Source: Ralstonia mannitolilytica (lineage in GTDB: Bacteria > Pseudomonadota > Gammaproteobacteria > Burkholderiales > Burkholderiaceae). From it: 64,000 nt of DNA. The position numbers and the translations under genes were made by a program. This document shows positions 28,302-36,802 of this stretch, one piece after another (the stretch's first letter is position 1; each line of letters opens with the position of its first letter). A model generated the notes under the pieces. It saw nothing but the letters and a program-made list of their open reading frames with translations, ran no database searches and was not told the origin of the DNA. The stretch lies in NCBI RefSeq assembly GCF_905397375.1, contig NZ_CAJPVG010000003.1:342625-406624 (forward strand). Direction: 5' to 3'.

Positions 28302-28329
28302 AGATAGGGAGCTTCGGTGCCATTTCAAG
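28302..28329 (-). promoter_or_regulatory. heat-shock (sigma-32) promoter of clpB
   Basis: Minus-strand CTTGAAA (28323-28329), 13-bp spacer, then CCCTATCT (28302-28309). This is one mismatch from the sigma-32 consensus CTTGAAA-N11/16-CCCCATnT, and is positioned correctly for clpB, a classic heat-shock gene. Confidence 0.85.
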
Positions 28330-28434
28330 CACAGAAGCGCCGGTTTTCATGCAGTTTTTGCGCAAGAACAAGCGGCGGCACGCCTGCCGACGCGCCGCCG
28401 CCCGAAGTGCCTCAAAGCCGTCCCGGCTACGGCA

Positions 28435-30612
28435 TCAGTTCGGCACCGACACCGTCACCACCCCGCCCGACACGTTCACCGAAATGCGGTCGCCCGCGGC
28501 TGGCGTGTTGGTGAAGTTCGGCACGTTCGTCGCGCTGATGGCCGGCGCAGCACCGGGCGTGCCGCCGCGCGGCGTGGTGCGCACCACCTGGGAAGGCGGC
28601 AGCGGCGTGCCGTTCTTCAGGTACGCATACATCGCGTCCAGCGCGCGCTGCTCGTACAGCACCAGCGGCACGAACAGCGAGTCGTAACCCGGGACGAGGT
28701 CGATGAAACCGTCGAAATGCTGCGCGTTCATCACCTCGATGTACGACAGCTTGCTGGAGCCGCCTTCCACCTTGGCATTGAGGCCCAGATACGGCCGCGC
28801 GCCGTGGTTGACGGGCAGCAGCGCATCGTTGCGGCCCTGCACGATCAACGCAGGCTTGCCCTGCAGGTTGCCGGTGCGCAGCGTCTGGCTGATGCCGGTC
28901 TGCAGCGATTGCGACGCCGCGTCGCTGCCGGTCAGCAGATTGCGCAGGCACAGCGCGCCATCGAGGTTGGCCGCCTGCGTGCCGCTGGAATCGATGGACT
29001 GGTTGCTGCGCATGGGACCGCCCTGCGCGTTGTTGTTGACGAGCTGCACGCCGGAGGTGGGCGGAATGCCGTTGCCCAGCGCCGCCATCTGCGCCAGCGA
29101 TGTGGCGTTCACGGCGGTCGGGTGGAACGCGGCATCCGTGGCGGCAAAGCTGAAGCCACACAGGTTGTCGGCCACGCTTGCGCGCGAGAGCGCATTGCCG
29201 AAGGTCGTCGCCACGGACGGATCGATCTCGTAGAACGACATCGATGCGTGCACGAGGTCAGACTCGGGCTCCCAGCCGTAGGCGCGCATCTTCTGCAGGG
29301 CTTCGTCGGCCTGGGCGGCAGGCGTGGCCGCCGTCAGCAATCCCGCCGCCTTGAGCGCGGCGCAACGGTTGGCCTGCACGCCGGCCGGGAACGTCGTCAG
29401 GCTCGTAAAGAAGGCCTGTGCCGGCGCCGCCCCCACGCTCGCGGACGAGGCTGCGCACAAGCGGAAGACGTTGGCATAGCTCACGTAGTCGAAGAGCGGT
29501 TTGCCCGTGGTCGGCAAGGTTGCGCCGCCGCGCACCACCTGCACGCCGGTGTTGGGCGGCAGGTTCAGGCCCGGCTCGCCGACGGCCACACCGTCGATCC
29601 AGCCGCCGGTGTCCTGCTCGGCCGCCGCAATCGCGGCCCCGCCCCCGTTGGAGGTGCTCGACGCGATGACGATGGTGTTGTCGGGCCGTACCGGTAGCGC
29701 GCTGCCGACGAGCACGCCATTGGTCGGCGTGATCTTGTCGTTGATGGCCCAGAACGCGAACTGCACGGCTTGCAGCGTGAACTGGCCCCAGTCTTTCTCC
29801 GGGTTGCGCTGCGAATGCGCGTGCTTGAACGCCAGCCGGTTCGGCGTGGCCGCATTGAAGGCCGCGAGCTGGCTGCTCGTGAGCGGCGCGGCAAAGTGCG
29901 CATTGGTGCCGGCGGCGCTGCGCGTGGTGCGCGTGCCGTCCTGCAGGGCGACGGTATCGGTGGCAAGGTCATGCGGGCCGGCGCCGGTGCCCTTGTCGGT
30001 GTAGGCGACGGCGCACTTGCGCTTGAGCCCCCATTCGCCGGTCGAAATCGCACCGTAGACGCCGCGCGAGCCCGACGAGGTGGCGGTGATGATGCAGGGG
30101 TTGTTGACGTCGAAGCTGTCCGGAATCTGCACAAGCAGCACGACGTTCTGCTGCCCCGTGCCGTCATCGGAGTACGCCACGTATTCGGTGCCGGCGATCA
30201 TGCCGGAGCCGCCGGTCGGGTTGCCGTTGACGTCGACACTCGGGCCGTACAGCGTGCCGTAGCCGCCCTTGGCCGCGGTGTCGACCAGCGCGCGGTAGTT
30301 GGCCCAGATGGCGAGACGGCGCAGCTCGGCTGCCGTGGGCGATGTTGCATTGGCAACGGCGGGCGCGGTGGCCGACGCCAGCCCATTGGCGCCCAGGCCC
30401 GCGGTCAGCAGGTCATCGGAGGTGCCGTCGTAATGCGTGATGGTCACCTTACCGACGAAGGCCGGCTTGGTGTTGCCCGGCACGTTGTTGCCGTCGTTGC
30501 CGCCGCCGCAGGCACTCAGCACGCCGCAGCCGGCCAGCAGCATCGCGGTGGCCGTGACGAGGTTGCCGGCCGAGACGTGCCGTCGCAGGCGCGCGGTTCG
30601 GGTTGGTTTCAT
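28435..30612 (-). CDS. D-(-)-3-hydroxybutyrate oligomer hydrolase
   Basis: 725-residue exported serine hydrolase that cleaves 3-hydroxybutyrate oligomers released from polyhydroxybutyrate. The sequence matches the Ralstonia 3HB-oligomer hydrolase family: GKVTITHYDGTSDDLLTAGL, ITATSSGSRGVYGAISTGEW, and the presumed nucleophile in IASSTSNGGGAAIAAAEQD. The N-terminus MKPTRTARLRRHVSAGNLVT is followed by a hydrophobic stretch with LLAGC (Cys29) and LSAC (Cys35) followed by GGG, so it could be a lipoprotein or a Sec-secreted protein. 156 bp separate it from crcB. Confidence 0.92.
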   Translation of the reverse strand: MKPTRTARLRRHVSAGNLVTATAMLLAGCGVLSACGGGNDGNNVPGNTKPAFVGKVTITHYDGTSDDLLTAGLGANGLASATAPAVANATSPTAAELRRLAIWANYRALVDTAAKGGYGTLYGPSVDVNGNPTGGSGMIAGTEYVAYSDDGTGQQNVVLLVQIPDSFDVNNPCIITATSSGSRGVYGAISTGEWGLKRKCAVAYTDKGTGAGPHDLATDTVALQDGTRTTRSAAGTNAHFAAPLTSSQLAAFNAATPNRLAFKHAHSQRNPEKDWGQFTLQAVQFAFWAINDKITPTNGVLVGSALPVRPDNTIVIASSTSNGGGAAIAAAEQDTGGWIDGVAVGEPGLNLPPNTGVQVVRGGATLPTTGKPLFDYVSYANVFRLCAASSASVGAAPAQAFFTSLTTFPAGVQANRCAALKAAGLLTAATPAAQADEALQKMRAYGWEPESDLVHASMSFYEIDPSVATTFGNALSRASVADNLCGFSFAATDAAFHPTAVNATSLAQMAALGNGIPPTSGVQLVNNNAQGGPMRSNQSIDSSGTQAANLDGALCLRNLLTGSDAASQSLQTGISQTLRTGNLQGKPALIVQGRNDALLPVNHGARPYLGLNAKVEGGSSKLSYIEVMNAQHFDGFIDLVPGYDSLFVPLVLYEQRALDAMYAYLKNGTPLPPSQVVRTTPRGGTPGAAPAISATNVPNFTNTPAAGDRISVNVSGGVVTVSVPN

Positions 30613-30735
30613 TGCGTCTCCTTCTCGTTATGGATGGAACAACACAAGACACCCCGCGGCAGCCTCCGGGACTGCCCGTCCTACGCCGCCGCGGGCGCTA
30701 CCAGTATGTGAACCGTACGTATCATGCGCAAGGAC

Positions 30736-30758
30736 AAAAAACCCGTAAGCCCAACGGG
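30736..30758 (-). terminator. Rho-independent terminator after crcB
   Basis: Short GC stem (30742-30746 with 30754-30758) followed on the minus strand by a run of six T (A-run 30736-30741); 10 bp past the crcB stop. Confidence 0.6.
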
Positions 30759-30768
30759 CGGCCTGCCA

Positions 30769-31149
30769 TCAACTGAACGTACGCACCGTCCAGAGACCGA
30801 GCAGCGTGAGGAACAGAGAACCGCCCAGATGCACTGCCACGTGCAGCGCGCCAACCACGTAGTCGCCGGCCAGGATATTGGCGACCACCTCGCTCGAAAA
30901 GGTCGAGAACGTCGTCAGCCCACCAAGGAAGCCCGTCACAGCCAGCAAACGCCATTCCGGCGGCAGCCCGGCATGTGTATCAAAGAAGCCGACCGCCACG
31001 CCGATCAGGTAGCCGCCGAGCAGATTGGCGGCCAACGTGCCATACGGCAGCGCCGGATTGATCGCATTCCACAGCACGGCAAACAGCCAGCGCAGCCACG
31101 CCCCCAGCGCAGCCCCCACCCCGACGGCCACAAACCCCATCCCGCTCAT
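30769..31149 (-). CDS. crcB: fluoride exporter CrcB/Fluc
   Basis: 126-residue inner-membrane fluoride channel with four helices: GAALGAWLRWLFAV, GTLAANLLGGYLIGVAVGFF, the pore motif GFLGGLTTFSTFSSE and a last helix LHVAVHLGGSLFLTLLGLW. It functions as an antiparallel dimer. It is 14 bp after moaE, the last gene of the molybdenum cofactor unit; no fluoride riboswitch precedes it, since the upstream sequence is coding. Confidence 0.94.
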   Translation of the reverse strand: MSGMGFVAVGVGAALGAWLRWLFAVLWNAINPALPYGTLAANLLGGYLIGVAVGFFDTHAGLPPEWRLLAVTGFLGGLTTFSTFSSEVVANILAGDYVVGALHVAVHLGGSLFLTLLGLWTVRTFS

Positions 31150-31163
31150 GCGGTTGCTCCTTG

Positions 31164-31673
31164 TTATTCGTCATCGTTCGGCTGCGCGGGGGCGTCCGGG
31201 CTGCCGGCAGCGTTGTTCGTGGTGATGCCCCAGCGGGCGAGCGCCTTGTCGTCGGTCACGCGGGCGTCCACCCAGCGCGCGCCTTCGGGTGTCTGCTCCC
31301 TCTTCCAGAACGGCGCCTCGCTCTTGAGGTAATCCATGATGAATTCGCACGCCGCGAAGGCTTCGCCGCGGTGCTTCGATGCCACCGCCACCAGCACGAT
31401 CTGGTCTTCGGGCTTGAGCTTGCCGACGCGGTGGATGACGAGCGCGTCGATCAGGTCCCAGCGCTGCATTGCCGCATCGACGATGTTGGCGAGCGCCTTC
31501 TCGGTCATGCCGGGATAGTGCTCCAGCTCCAACTCGGACACGCCGCTGCCATCGTTGACGTCGCGCACGGTGCCGATGAAGCTCGCCACCGCGCCGATGC
31601 TCGGACGGCCGGCACGCAGGGCTGCGATTTCAGCGCCAAGGTCGAAGTCGGCTTCTTGTACGCGGACGGTCAT
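31164..31673 (-). CDS. moaE: molybdopterin synthase catalytic subunit
   Basis: 169-residue large subunit of MPT synthase, which inserts dithiolene sulfur into precursor Z. VASFIGTVRDVNDGSGVSEL, LEHYPGMTEKALANIV, ALVIHRVGKLKPEDQIVLVA and the catalytic-lysine block SKHRGEAFAACEFIMDYLKS with APFWKREQT are intact. The C-terminus is about 15 residues longer and Ala/Pro-rich compared with E. coli. It pairs with MoaD, encoded 13 bp upstream. Confidence 0.95.
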   Translation of the reverse strand: MTVRVQEADFDLGAEIAALRAGRPSIGAVASFIGTVRDVNDGSGVSELELEHYPGMTEKALANIVDAAMQRWDLIDALVIHRVGKLKPEDQIVLVAVASKHRGEAFAACEFIMDYLKSEAPFWKREQTPEGARWVDARVTDDKALARWGITTNNAAGSPDAPAQPNDDE

Positions 31674-31686
31674 GTCGATCCCCGGC

Positions 31687-31944
31687 TCAGCCGCCCGTGA
31701 CTGGCGGAAAGAATGCGACTTCGCAGCCATCGTGCACGGCCGTATCGGCGGACACGATCTGGTGGTCCACCGCCATGCGCAGCGCGCGGCCCTCGGCCAG
31801 TGCTTCACCCCACACGGGACCACGCTGCGCCAGCCAGCGGCGCACATCGCCGACGGTGCGCACGGTGTCCGGCACGGTGGCCGTCTCCTGCGAGAGCCCC
31901 AGCTGCTCTCGCACACTGGCAAAGAAGCGGAGTTCGATCTGCAT
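31687..31944 (-). CDS. moaD: molybdopterin synthase sulfur carrier subunit
   Basis: 85-residue ubiquitin-fold protein ending in the obligatory Gly-Gly (FFPPVTGG), which is thiocarboxylated to donate sulfur in MPT synthesis. MQIELRFFASVREQLGLSQE is a typical MoaD start. I chose the ATG at 31942-31944 because AAGGAG is 8 nt upstream; the ATG two codons earlier would have only 2-nt spacing. Lies between moeA and moaE. Confidence 0.94.
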   Translation of the reverse strand: MQIELRFFASVREQLGLSQETATVPDTVRTVGDVRRWLAQRGPVWGEALAEGRALRMAVDHQIVSADTAVHDGCEVAFFPPVTGG

Positions 31945-31964
31945 GCTCATCGCTCCTTCACTCC

Positions 31965-33224
31965 TTACACCAGCCCCGCGAACGGCAGGAAGCTGACGAC
32001 ATCGCCCTGCGCGATCGGCTGGTTGGGCGGGTTGTCGATCAGGCCATCGCCCCACACGGTGGAGGTCAGCACGCCCGAGCTCTGGTTCGGGAACAGGTCC
32101 AGCCCGCCGTTGGCATTGATGCGTGCGCGCAGGAACTCGTTGCGGCGATCGCCCTTGGGCAAGGCAAAGTCGGCGCGCATCGGGATGCGCTTGGGCGCCA
32201 CGTCCTGCACGCCCTGCAGGCGCAGGATGAACGGCCGCACGAACAGCAGGAAGGTGACGAAGCTCGACACCGGATTGCCCGGCAAGCCAATGAAGAACGC
32301 CGTCGGGCCGCCCACCATGCCTTCCGGCCGACGCACCTCGCCAAAGGCGAGCGGCTTGCCCGGCTTGATGGCGATCTGCCACAGGTTCAGGCGCCCTTCG
32401 GCTTCCACGGCGGGCTTGATGTGGTCTTCCTCGCCGACGGACACGCCGCCCGACGTGATGATCAGGTCGTGCGCCTCGGCAGCTTCGCGCAACGTCTCCC
32501 GCGTGGCTTGCAGCGTATCGGGCACGATGCCGAAATCGGTGATCTCGCAGCCCAGGTTTTCGAGCAGCGCACGCAGCGTGAAGCGGTTGGAGTTGTAGAT
32601 GGCGCCGGGCTTGAGCGGTTCGCCCGGCATGGCGAGCTCGTCGCCGGTAAAGAAGACGGCCACGCGCGGGCGGCGCACAACCTGCAGATGGGCGCAGCCC
32701 ACAGACGCCGCCAGCCCCAGTTGCTGCGCGCCAAGGCGCGTGCCACGCGGCAGGATCTCCGCACCCGCGGCGATGTCCTCGCCGGCACGGCGGATCCACT
32801 CGCCCGACTCCGGCACATGTTCGATGACGACGGTGCCGGTGTCCGGCTCGGCCTTGCATTGCTCCTGCATGACCACCGCATCGGCGCCCGGCGGAATCAG
32901 CGCGCCGGTAAAGATGCGTGCGGCCTCGCCGGCATTCAGCGGCTGGCCGACGTGGCCGGCAGGAATGCGCTGCGCCACCGTCAGCCGCGTGCCCGGTGCG
33001 CCAATGTCCGCCGTGCGCACCGCGTAGCCGTCCATCGACGTGTTGTCGGCCGGCGGCACGTTCAGGCTGCTGTGCACCGGTTGCGCGAGGATGCGGCCAT
33101 TGGCGTGCAGCGTCGGCACGGTTTCGATGTCATGCAGAGGGCGCGCAGCAGCAAGCAGTTGCGACAGTGCCGCATCGAGCGTCAGCAGAGACGGTTTGAC
33201 GGCGGGAGCATCGTTGGCGGACAT
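31965..33224 (-). CDS. moeA: molybdopterin molybdenumtransferase
   Basis: 419-residue enzyme inserting molybdate into adenylylated molybdopterin. Conserved blocks: NVPPADNTSMDGYAVRTADI, ARIFTGALIPPGADAVVMQE, FFTGDELAMPG, IITSGGVSVGEEDHIKPAV and GLPGNPVSSFVTFLLFVRPF. ATG at 33222-33224 (MSANDAPAVKPSLL). The 78-bp gap upstream holds an inverted repeat (33239-33258) that may be its operator. First gene of moeA-moaD-moaE-crcB. Confidence 0.96.
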   Translation of the reverse strand: MSANDAPAVKPSLLTLDAALSQLLAAARPLHDIETVPTLHANGRILAQPVHSSLNVPPADNTSMDGYAVRTADIGAPGTRLTVAQRIPAGHVGQPLNAGEAARIFTGALIPPGADAVVMQEQCKAEPDTGTVVIEHVPESGEWIRRAGEDIAAGAEILPRGTRLGAQQLGLAASVGCAHLQVVRRPRVAVFFTGDELAMPGEPLKPGAIYNSNRFTLRALLENLGCEITDFGIVPDTLQATRETLREAAEAHDLIITSGGVSVGEEDHIKPAVEAEGRLNLWQIAIKPGKPLAFGEVRRPEGMVGGPTAFFIGLPGNPVSSFVTFLLFVRPFILRLQGVQDVAPKRIPMRADFALPKGDRRNEFLRARINANGGLDLFPNQSSGVLTSTVWGDGLIDNPPNQPIAQGDVVSFLPFAGLV

Positions 33225-33238
33225 GCGAGGCGGGAACA

Positions 33239-33258
33239 CGAAATCGGTAGAGATTTCG
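33239..33258 (-). promoter_or_regulatory. inverted repeat upstream of moeA, candidate operator
   Basis: Seven-bp arms cgaaatc (33239-33245) and gatttcg (33252-33258) with 6-bp spacer, 15 bp before the moeA ATG. Upstream on the minus strand is a tacaat hexamer that could serve as -10. The regulator is unknown. Confidence 0.35.
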
Positions 33259-33302
33259 ATTGTATCGGTTCCACGCGGGCGCCATGCATCAGCGCAGGCG
33301 TA

Positions 33303-33917
33303 TCACGCGAATGCGTTGGCCAGCGCGGCCCGCAGCGCGGGCACGATGTGCGCGTCAAACCACGGGTTGTGTTTGAACCAGGCGAGATTGCGCGGGCTCG
33401 GATGCGGCAGCGGAAACAGCACGCGGCGCCGGGCGTCGTGCACGGGCCCGTTGCGCACCACGTCGCTGAGCGACCAGTCGCGCGGCACGTCGAGGTAATA
33501 ACGCTGCGCGTAGGCGCCCACCAGAAGGGCGAGCTTCACGTCGGGCATGGCCGTCAGCAGCGGACGATGCCAGCGCGGCGCGCATTCGCGGCGCGGAGGC
33601 AGGTCGCCATTCGCGCCGGTGCCGGGAAAGCAGAAGCCCATCGGCACGACGGCGATGCGCTTGTCGGCGTAAAAGTCGTCGTACGGGATCTGCAGCCACT
33701 GGCGCAGGCGATCGCCGGAGCGGTCATTCCACGGGATGCCCGTTTCATGCACCATGCGCCCGGGCGCCTGCCCGACGATCAGCACGCGGGCGCGGCGGTC
33801 CGCCACGACCACGGGGCGAGGCGTGTGTGCGAGCGCCCCGCTGCACGTGCGGCACGCGCGGATGTCGCGCAGGCAGCGTTCGAACGCTGCCGCGGTCGCG
33901 CCATCCGGCACCGCCAT
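33303..33917 (-). CDS. uracil-DNA glycosylase family protein
   Basis: 204-residue protein of the UDG superfamily. RVLIVGQAPGRMVHETGIPW corresponds to the catalytic water-activating motif of family 4/5-like or uncharacterised UDG-fold proteins, and FPLPHPSPRNLAWFKHNPWF matches motif II HPSPRN. A CRTC motif near residue 24 is suggestive of a metal site, but the four-Cys iron-sulfur pattern is not obvious. It is 7 bp downstream of thrC. Start is ATG 33915-33917; a GTG one codon earlier is possible. Confidence 0.88.
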   Translation of the reverse strand: MAVPDGATAAAFERCLRDIRACRTCSGALAHTPRPVVVADRRARVLIVGQAPGRMVHETGIPWNDRSGDRLRQWLQIPYDDFYADKRIAVVPMGFCFPGTGANGDLPPRRECAPRWHRPLLTAMPDVKLALLVGAYAQRYYLDVPRDWSLSDVVRNGPVHDARRRVLFPLPHPSPRNLAWFKHNPWFDAHIVPALRAALANAFA

Positions 33918-33924
33918 CACCGCG

Positions 33925-35370
33925 TCAAAGACCCGTGTGTTGCGCGATGTAGGCCTTCACGCGATCCACATCGGCGGGCATGACTTCAAAGCGCTGCGGC
34001 AGCGATTCGATATCAGCGTAGCCGGCCGGGCGCTCCGGCTCGCGGTCCAGCGCTTCGCGGATCGTGTCGCCAAACTTGGCCGGCAGCGCGGTTTCAAGCA
34101 CCACCATCGGCACGCCTGGCGTCAGGTTTTCGCGCGCGACCTTTACGCCGTCTGCGGTGTGCGTGTCGATCATCGTGCCGTAACGGGCAAACACGTCGCG
34201 GATCGTATTGACGCGATCTTCGTGCGTGCTACGGCCCGAGACAAAGCCGAACTCGGCGATGCGGTCGAACTCCGGCTTGCCGGTCATCGAGAAGCCCCCC
34301 TTCTCGTCCACGTCGCGGAAGAGTTGTGCCAGGCGTGCCGGATCGCGATCCAGCAGGTCGAACACGAAGCGCTCGAAGTTCGAGGCCTTGCTGATGTCCA
34401 TGCTCGGGCTGGACGTGTGGTATGTCTGGGCGGCCGAGCGCACGCGGTACGTGCCGGTGCGGAAGAACTCGTCCAGCACGTCGTTCTCGTTGGTCGCCAC
34501 GACGAGCTTGTCGATCGGCAAACCCATCATGCGCGCGATGTGGCCCGCGCAGACGTTGCCGAAGTTGCCCGACGGCACGCAGAACGACACCTTCTCGCCA
34601 ATCGACGGGGCAGCCAGCAGGTAACCTTTGAAGTAGTAGACGACCTGCGCCACGACGCGCGCCCAGTTGATGGAGTTGACCGTGCCGATCTTCTGGCGCG
34701 CCTTGTACTCGTGATCGTTCGACACCGCCTTGACGATGTCCTGCGCGTCGTCGAACACGCCTTCGATGGCGATGTTGAAGATGTTCGCGTCCTGCAGGCT
34801 GAACATCTGCGCGGTCTGGAACGCGCTCATCTTGCGGTGCGGGCTCAGCATGAACACGCGCACGCCGCGCTTGCCGCGCATGGCGTATTCGGCCGCGCTG
34901 CCGGTGTCGCCGGAGGTGGCGCCAAGGATGTTCAGTTCGGCGTGCTCACGGTCGAGCGCGTATTCGAACAGGTTGCCCAACAACTGCATTGCCATGTCCT
35001 TGAAGGCCAGCGTCGGGCCGTTGGACAGGCACAGCAGCGACAGCGAGGTGCCGCCCTCGTCGCCAAGCTTGTGCAGCGGCGTGATATCGGCGGTGTTGTC
35101 GCCGGCGCGTGCGTTGCAGTAGACCTCGGGCGTGTAGGTGCGGCGAGTCAGCGCACGCAGGTCATCCTCGGGGATGTCGGTGGCGAACTTGCGCAGGATC
35201 TCGAACGCGAGGTCCGCGTACGGCAGGTCGCGCCAGCGGGTCAGTTCCTCAACGCTGACCTGCGGGTATTGCTCGGGCAGGTACAGGCCGCCGTCCGGCG
35301 CGAGGCCGCCGAGCAGGATGCGGGAGAAGCTCTGCGGCTCTGCGTGGCCGCGGGTCGATCGGTATTGCAT
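33925..35370 (-). CDS. thrC: threonine synthase
   Basis: 481-residue PLP enzyme converting O-phosphohomoserine to threonine. RSTRGHAEPQSFSRILLGGL at the N-terminus, PLP-lysine in PTLAFKDMAMQLLGNLFEYA, and phosphate-loop LGATSGDTGSAAEYAMRGKR. The longer class typical of proteobacteria. Start taken at ATG 35368-35370 since AAGAG is 6 nt upstream; an ATG two codons earlier would have no spacing. Follows hom by 19 bp, so hom-thrC is a threonine operon. Confidence 0.96.
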   Translation of the reverse strand: MQYRSTRGHAEPQSFSRILLGGLAPDGGLYLPEQYPQVSVEELTRWRDLPYADLAFEILRKFATDIPEDDLRALTRRTYTPEVYCNARAGDNTADITPLHKLGDEGGTSLSLLCLSNGPTLAFKDMAMQLLGNLFEYALDREHAELNILGATSGDTGSAAEYAMRGKRGVRVFMLSPHRKMSAFQTAQMFSLQDANIFNIAIEGVFDDAQDIVKAVSNDHEYKARQKIGTVNSINWARVVAQVVYYFKGYLLAAPSIGEKVSFCVPSGNFGNVCAGHIARMMGLPIDKLVVATNENDVLDEFFRTGTYRVRSAAQTYHTSSPSMDISKASNFERFVFDLLDRDPARLAQLFRDVDEKGGFSMTGKPEFDRIAEFGFVSGRSTHEDRVNTIRDVFARYGTMIDTHTADGVKVARENLTPGVPMVVLETALPAKFGDTIREALDREPERPAGYADIESLPQRFEVMPADVDRVKAYIAQHTGL

Positions 35371-35389
35371 GCTCATCTCTTACGCGTGC

Positions 35390-36709
35390 TCAGTTCAGTT
35401 CTTCCATGCGGATGCGCGTGACCTTCGACAGCACGGTCGGCAGCGCCTCGATGGCGGCGATGGCACCGTTGACGTGCTTCTCGACGGCCGTGTGCGTCAG
35501 CATGATGATGTCGGTCTGCGGCTCGCCTTCGCGCGATTCCTTCTGCAGCATCGCGTCGATCGAGATACCGGTCTTGGCGAGAATCTGCGTGATGTCGGCC
35601 AGCACGCCCGTCTGGTCGGCCACGCGCATGCGCAGGTAGTAGCTCGAGCGCACCTCGTCGATCGGCAACACCGGCGTGTCGGACAGCGCGTCGGGCTGGA
35701 ACGCCAGGTGCGGCACGCGGTGCTCCGGGTCGGCCGTGTGCAGGCGCGTCACGTCCACCAGGTCGGCGACGACGGCCGAGGCGGTCGGCTCGGCGCCCGC
35801 CCCTTTGCCGTAGTACAGCGTCGGGCCGACGGCGTCGCCGTTGACGACCACGGCGTTCATCGCGCCTTCCACGTTGGCGATCAGGCGCTTGGCCGGCACG
35901 AGCGTCGGGTGCACGCGCAGCTCGATGCCCGCGTCGACCCGGCGCGTGATGCCCAGCAGCTTGATGCGGTAGCCGAGTTCTTCGGCATAGCGGATGTCGA
36001 CGGCTTCCAGCTTGGTGATGCCCTCCACGTACGCGCGCTCGAACTGCACCGGCACGCCAAACGCGATCGCGCTCATGAGCGTGAGCTTGTGCGCGGCGTC
36101 AAAGCCCTCGATGTCGAAGGTCGGATCGGCTTCGGCATAGCCCAGGCGCTGGGCTTCCTTCAACACGGTGTCGAAGTCCAGGCCCTTGTCGCGCATCTCG
36201 GACAGGATGAAGTTCGTGGTGCCGTTGATGATGCCGGCGATCCACTCGATGCGGTTGGCCGTCAGGCCTTCGCGCAGTGCCTTGATGATGGGGATGCCAC
36301 CGGCCACGGCGGCTTCGAATGCCACCATCACGCCCTTGTCCTGCGCGGCCTTGAAGATCTCGTTGCCGTGCACGGCCAGTAGCGCCTTGTTGGCGGTGAC
36401 GACGTGCTTGCCGTTGGCGATGGCACGCAGCACGAGGTCGCGCGTCAGGTCATAGCCGCCGATCAGTTCCACGACGATGTCGATCTCGGGCGAATCCACG
36501 ACGGCAAACGGGTCGTTCACCACCGGCACGGTCGCGCCGGCTTCCTGCACGATGGCGCGCGCGCGCTCGAGATTGCGCACCGCAATCATGGCGACTTCAA
36601 TGCCGCGCCCCGCACGACGGCGGATTTCTTCCTGGTTCCGTTGCAGAACCTTGAGGGTACCGCCACCGACGGTACCGAGCCCGAGCAGGCCGATCTTGAT
36701 GGGATTCAT
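35390..36709 (-). CDS. hom: homoserine dehydrogenase
   Basis: 439-residue monofunctional enzyme (no aspartokinase fusion) reducing aspartate semialdehyde to homoserine. N-terminal NAD(P) domain IKIGLLGLGTVGGGTLKVLQ, catalytic region with TANKALLAVHGNEIFKAAQD, AGIINGTTNFILSEMRDKGL and GYAEADPTFDIEGFDAAHKL, and C-terminal ACT domain (RMRVADQTGVLADITQILAK) for threonine feedback. ATG at 36707-36709. Upstream gene alaA ends in a terminator, so hom probably has its own promoter. Confidence 0.96.
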   Translation of the reverse strand: MNPIKIGLLGLGTVGGGTLKVLQRNQEEIRRRAGRGIEVAMIAVRNLERARAIVQEAGATVPVVNDPFAVVDSPEIDIVVELIGGYDLTRDLVLRAIANGKHVVTANKALLAVHGNEIFKAAQDKGVMVAFEAAVAGGIPIIKALREGLTANRIEWIAGIINGTTNFILSEMRDKGLDFDTVLKEAQRLGYAEADPTFDIEGFDAAHKLTLMSAIAFGVPVQFERAYVEGITKLEAVDIRYAEELGYRIKLLGITRRVDAGIELRVHPTLVPAKRLIANVEGAMNAVVVNGDAVGPTLYYGKGAGAEPTASAVVADLVDVTRLHTADPEHRVPHLAFQPDALSDTPVLPIDEVRSSYYLRMRVADQTGVLADITQILAKTGISIDAMLQKESREGEPQTDIIMLTHTAVEKHVNGAIAAIEALPTVLSKVTRIRMEELN

Positions 36710-36735
36710 GAGACGTATCGTTGAAACGGAAGGGC

Positions 36736-36769
36736 AAAAAACAGACAGGGCAGACACTTCGGTCTGCCC
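36736..36769 (-). terminator. Rho-independent terminator between alaA and hom
   Basis: Eight-bp stem (36748-36755 with 36762-36769) and a loop of six bases, with a run of six T on the minus strand (A-run 36736-36741) after a short spacer; 34 bp past the alaA stop. Confidence 0.65.
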
Positions 36770-36802
36770 CGCAACAACAACTGATCTGGCGGATGACCGA
36801 GT

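Noticed and set aside
30769..31149. Fluoride riboswitch ahead of crcB
   Set aside because: Only 14 bp separate crcB from moaE, so there is no room for an upstream riboswitch; the upstream sequence is coding.
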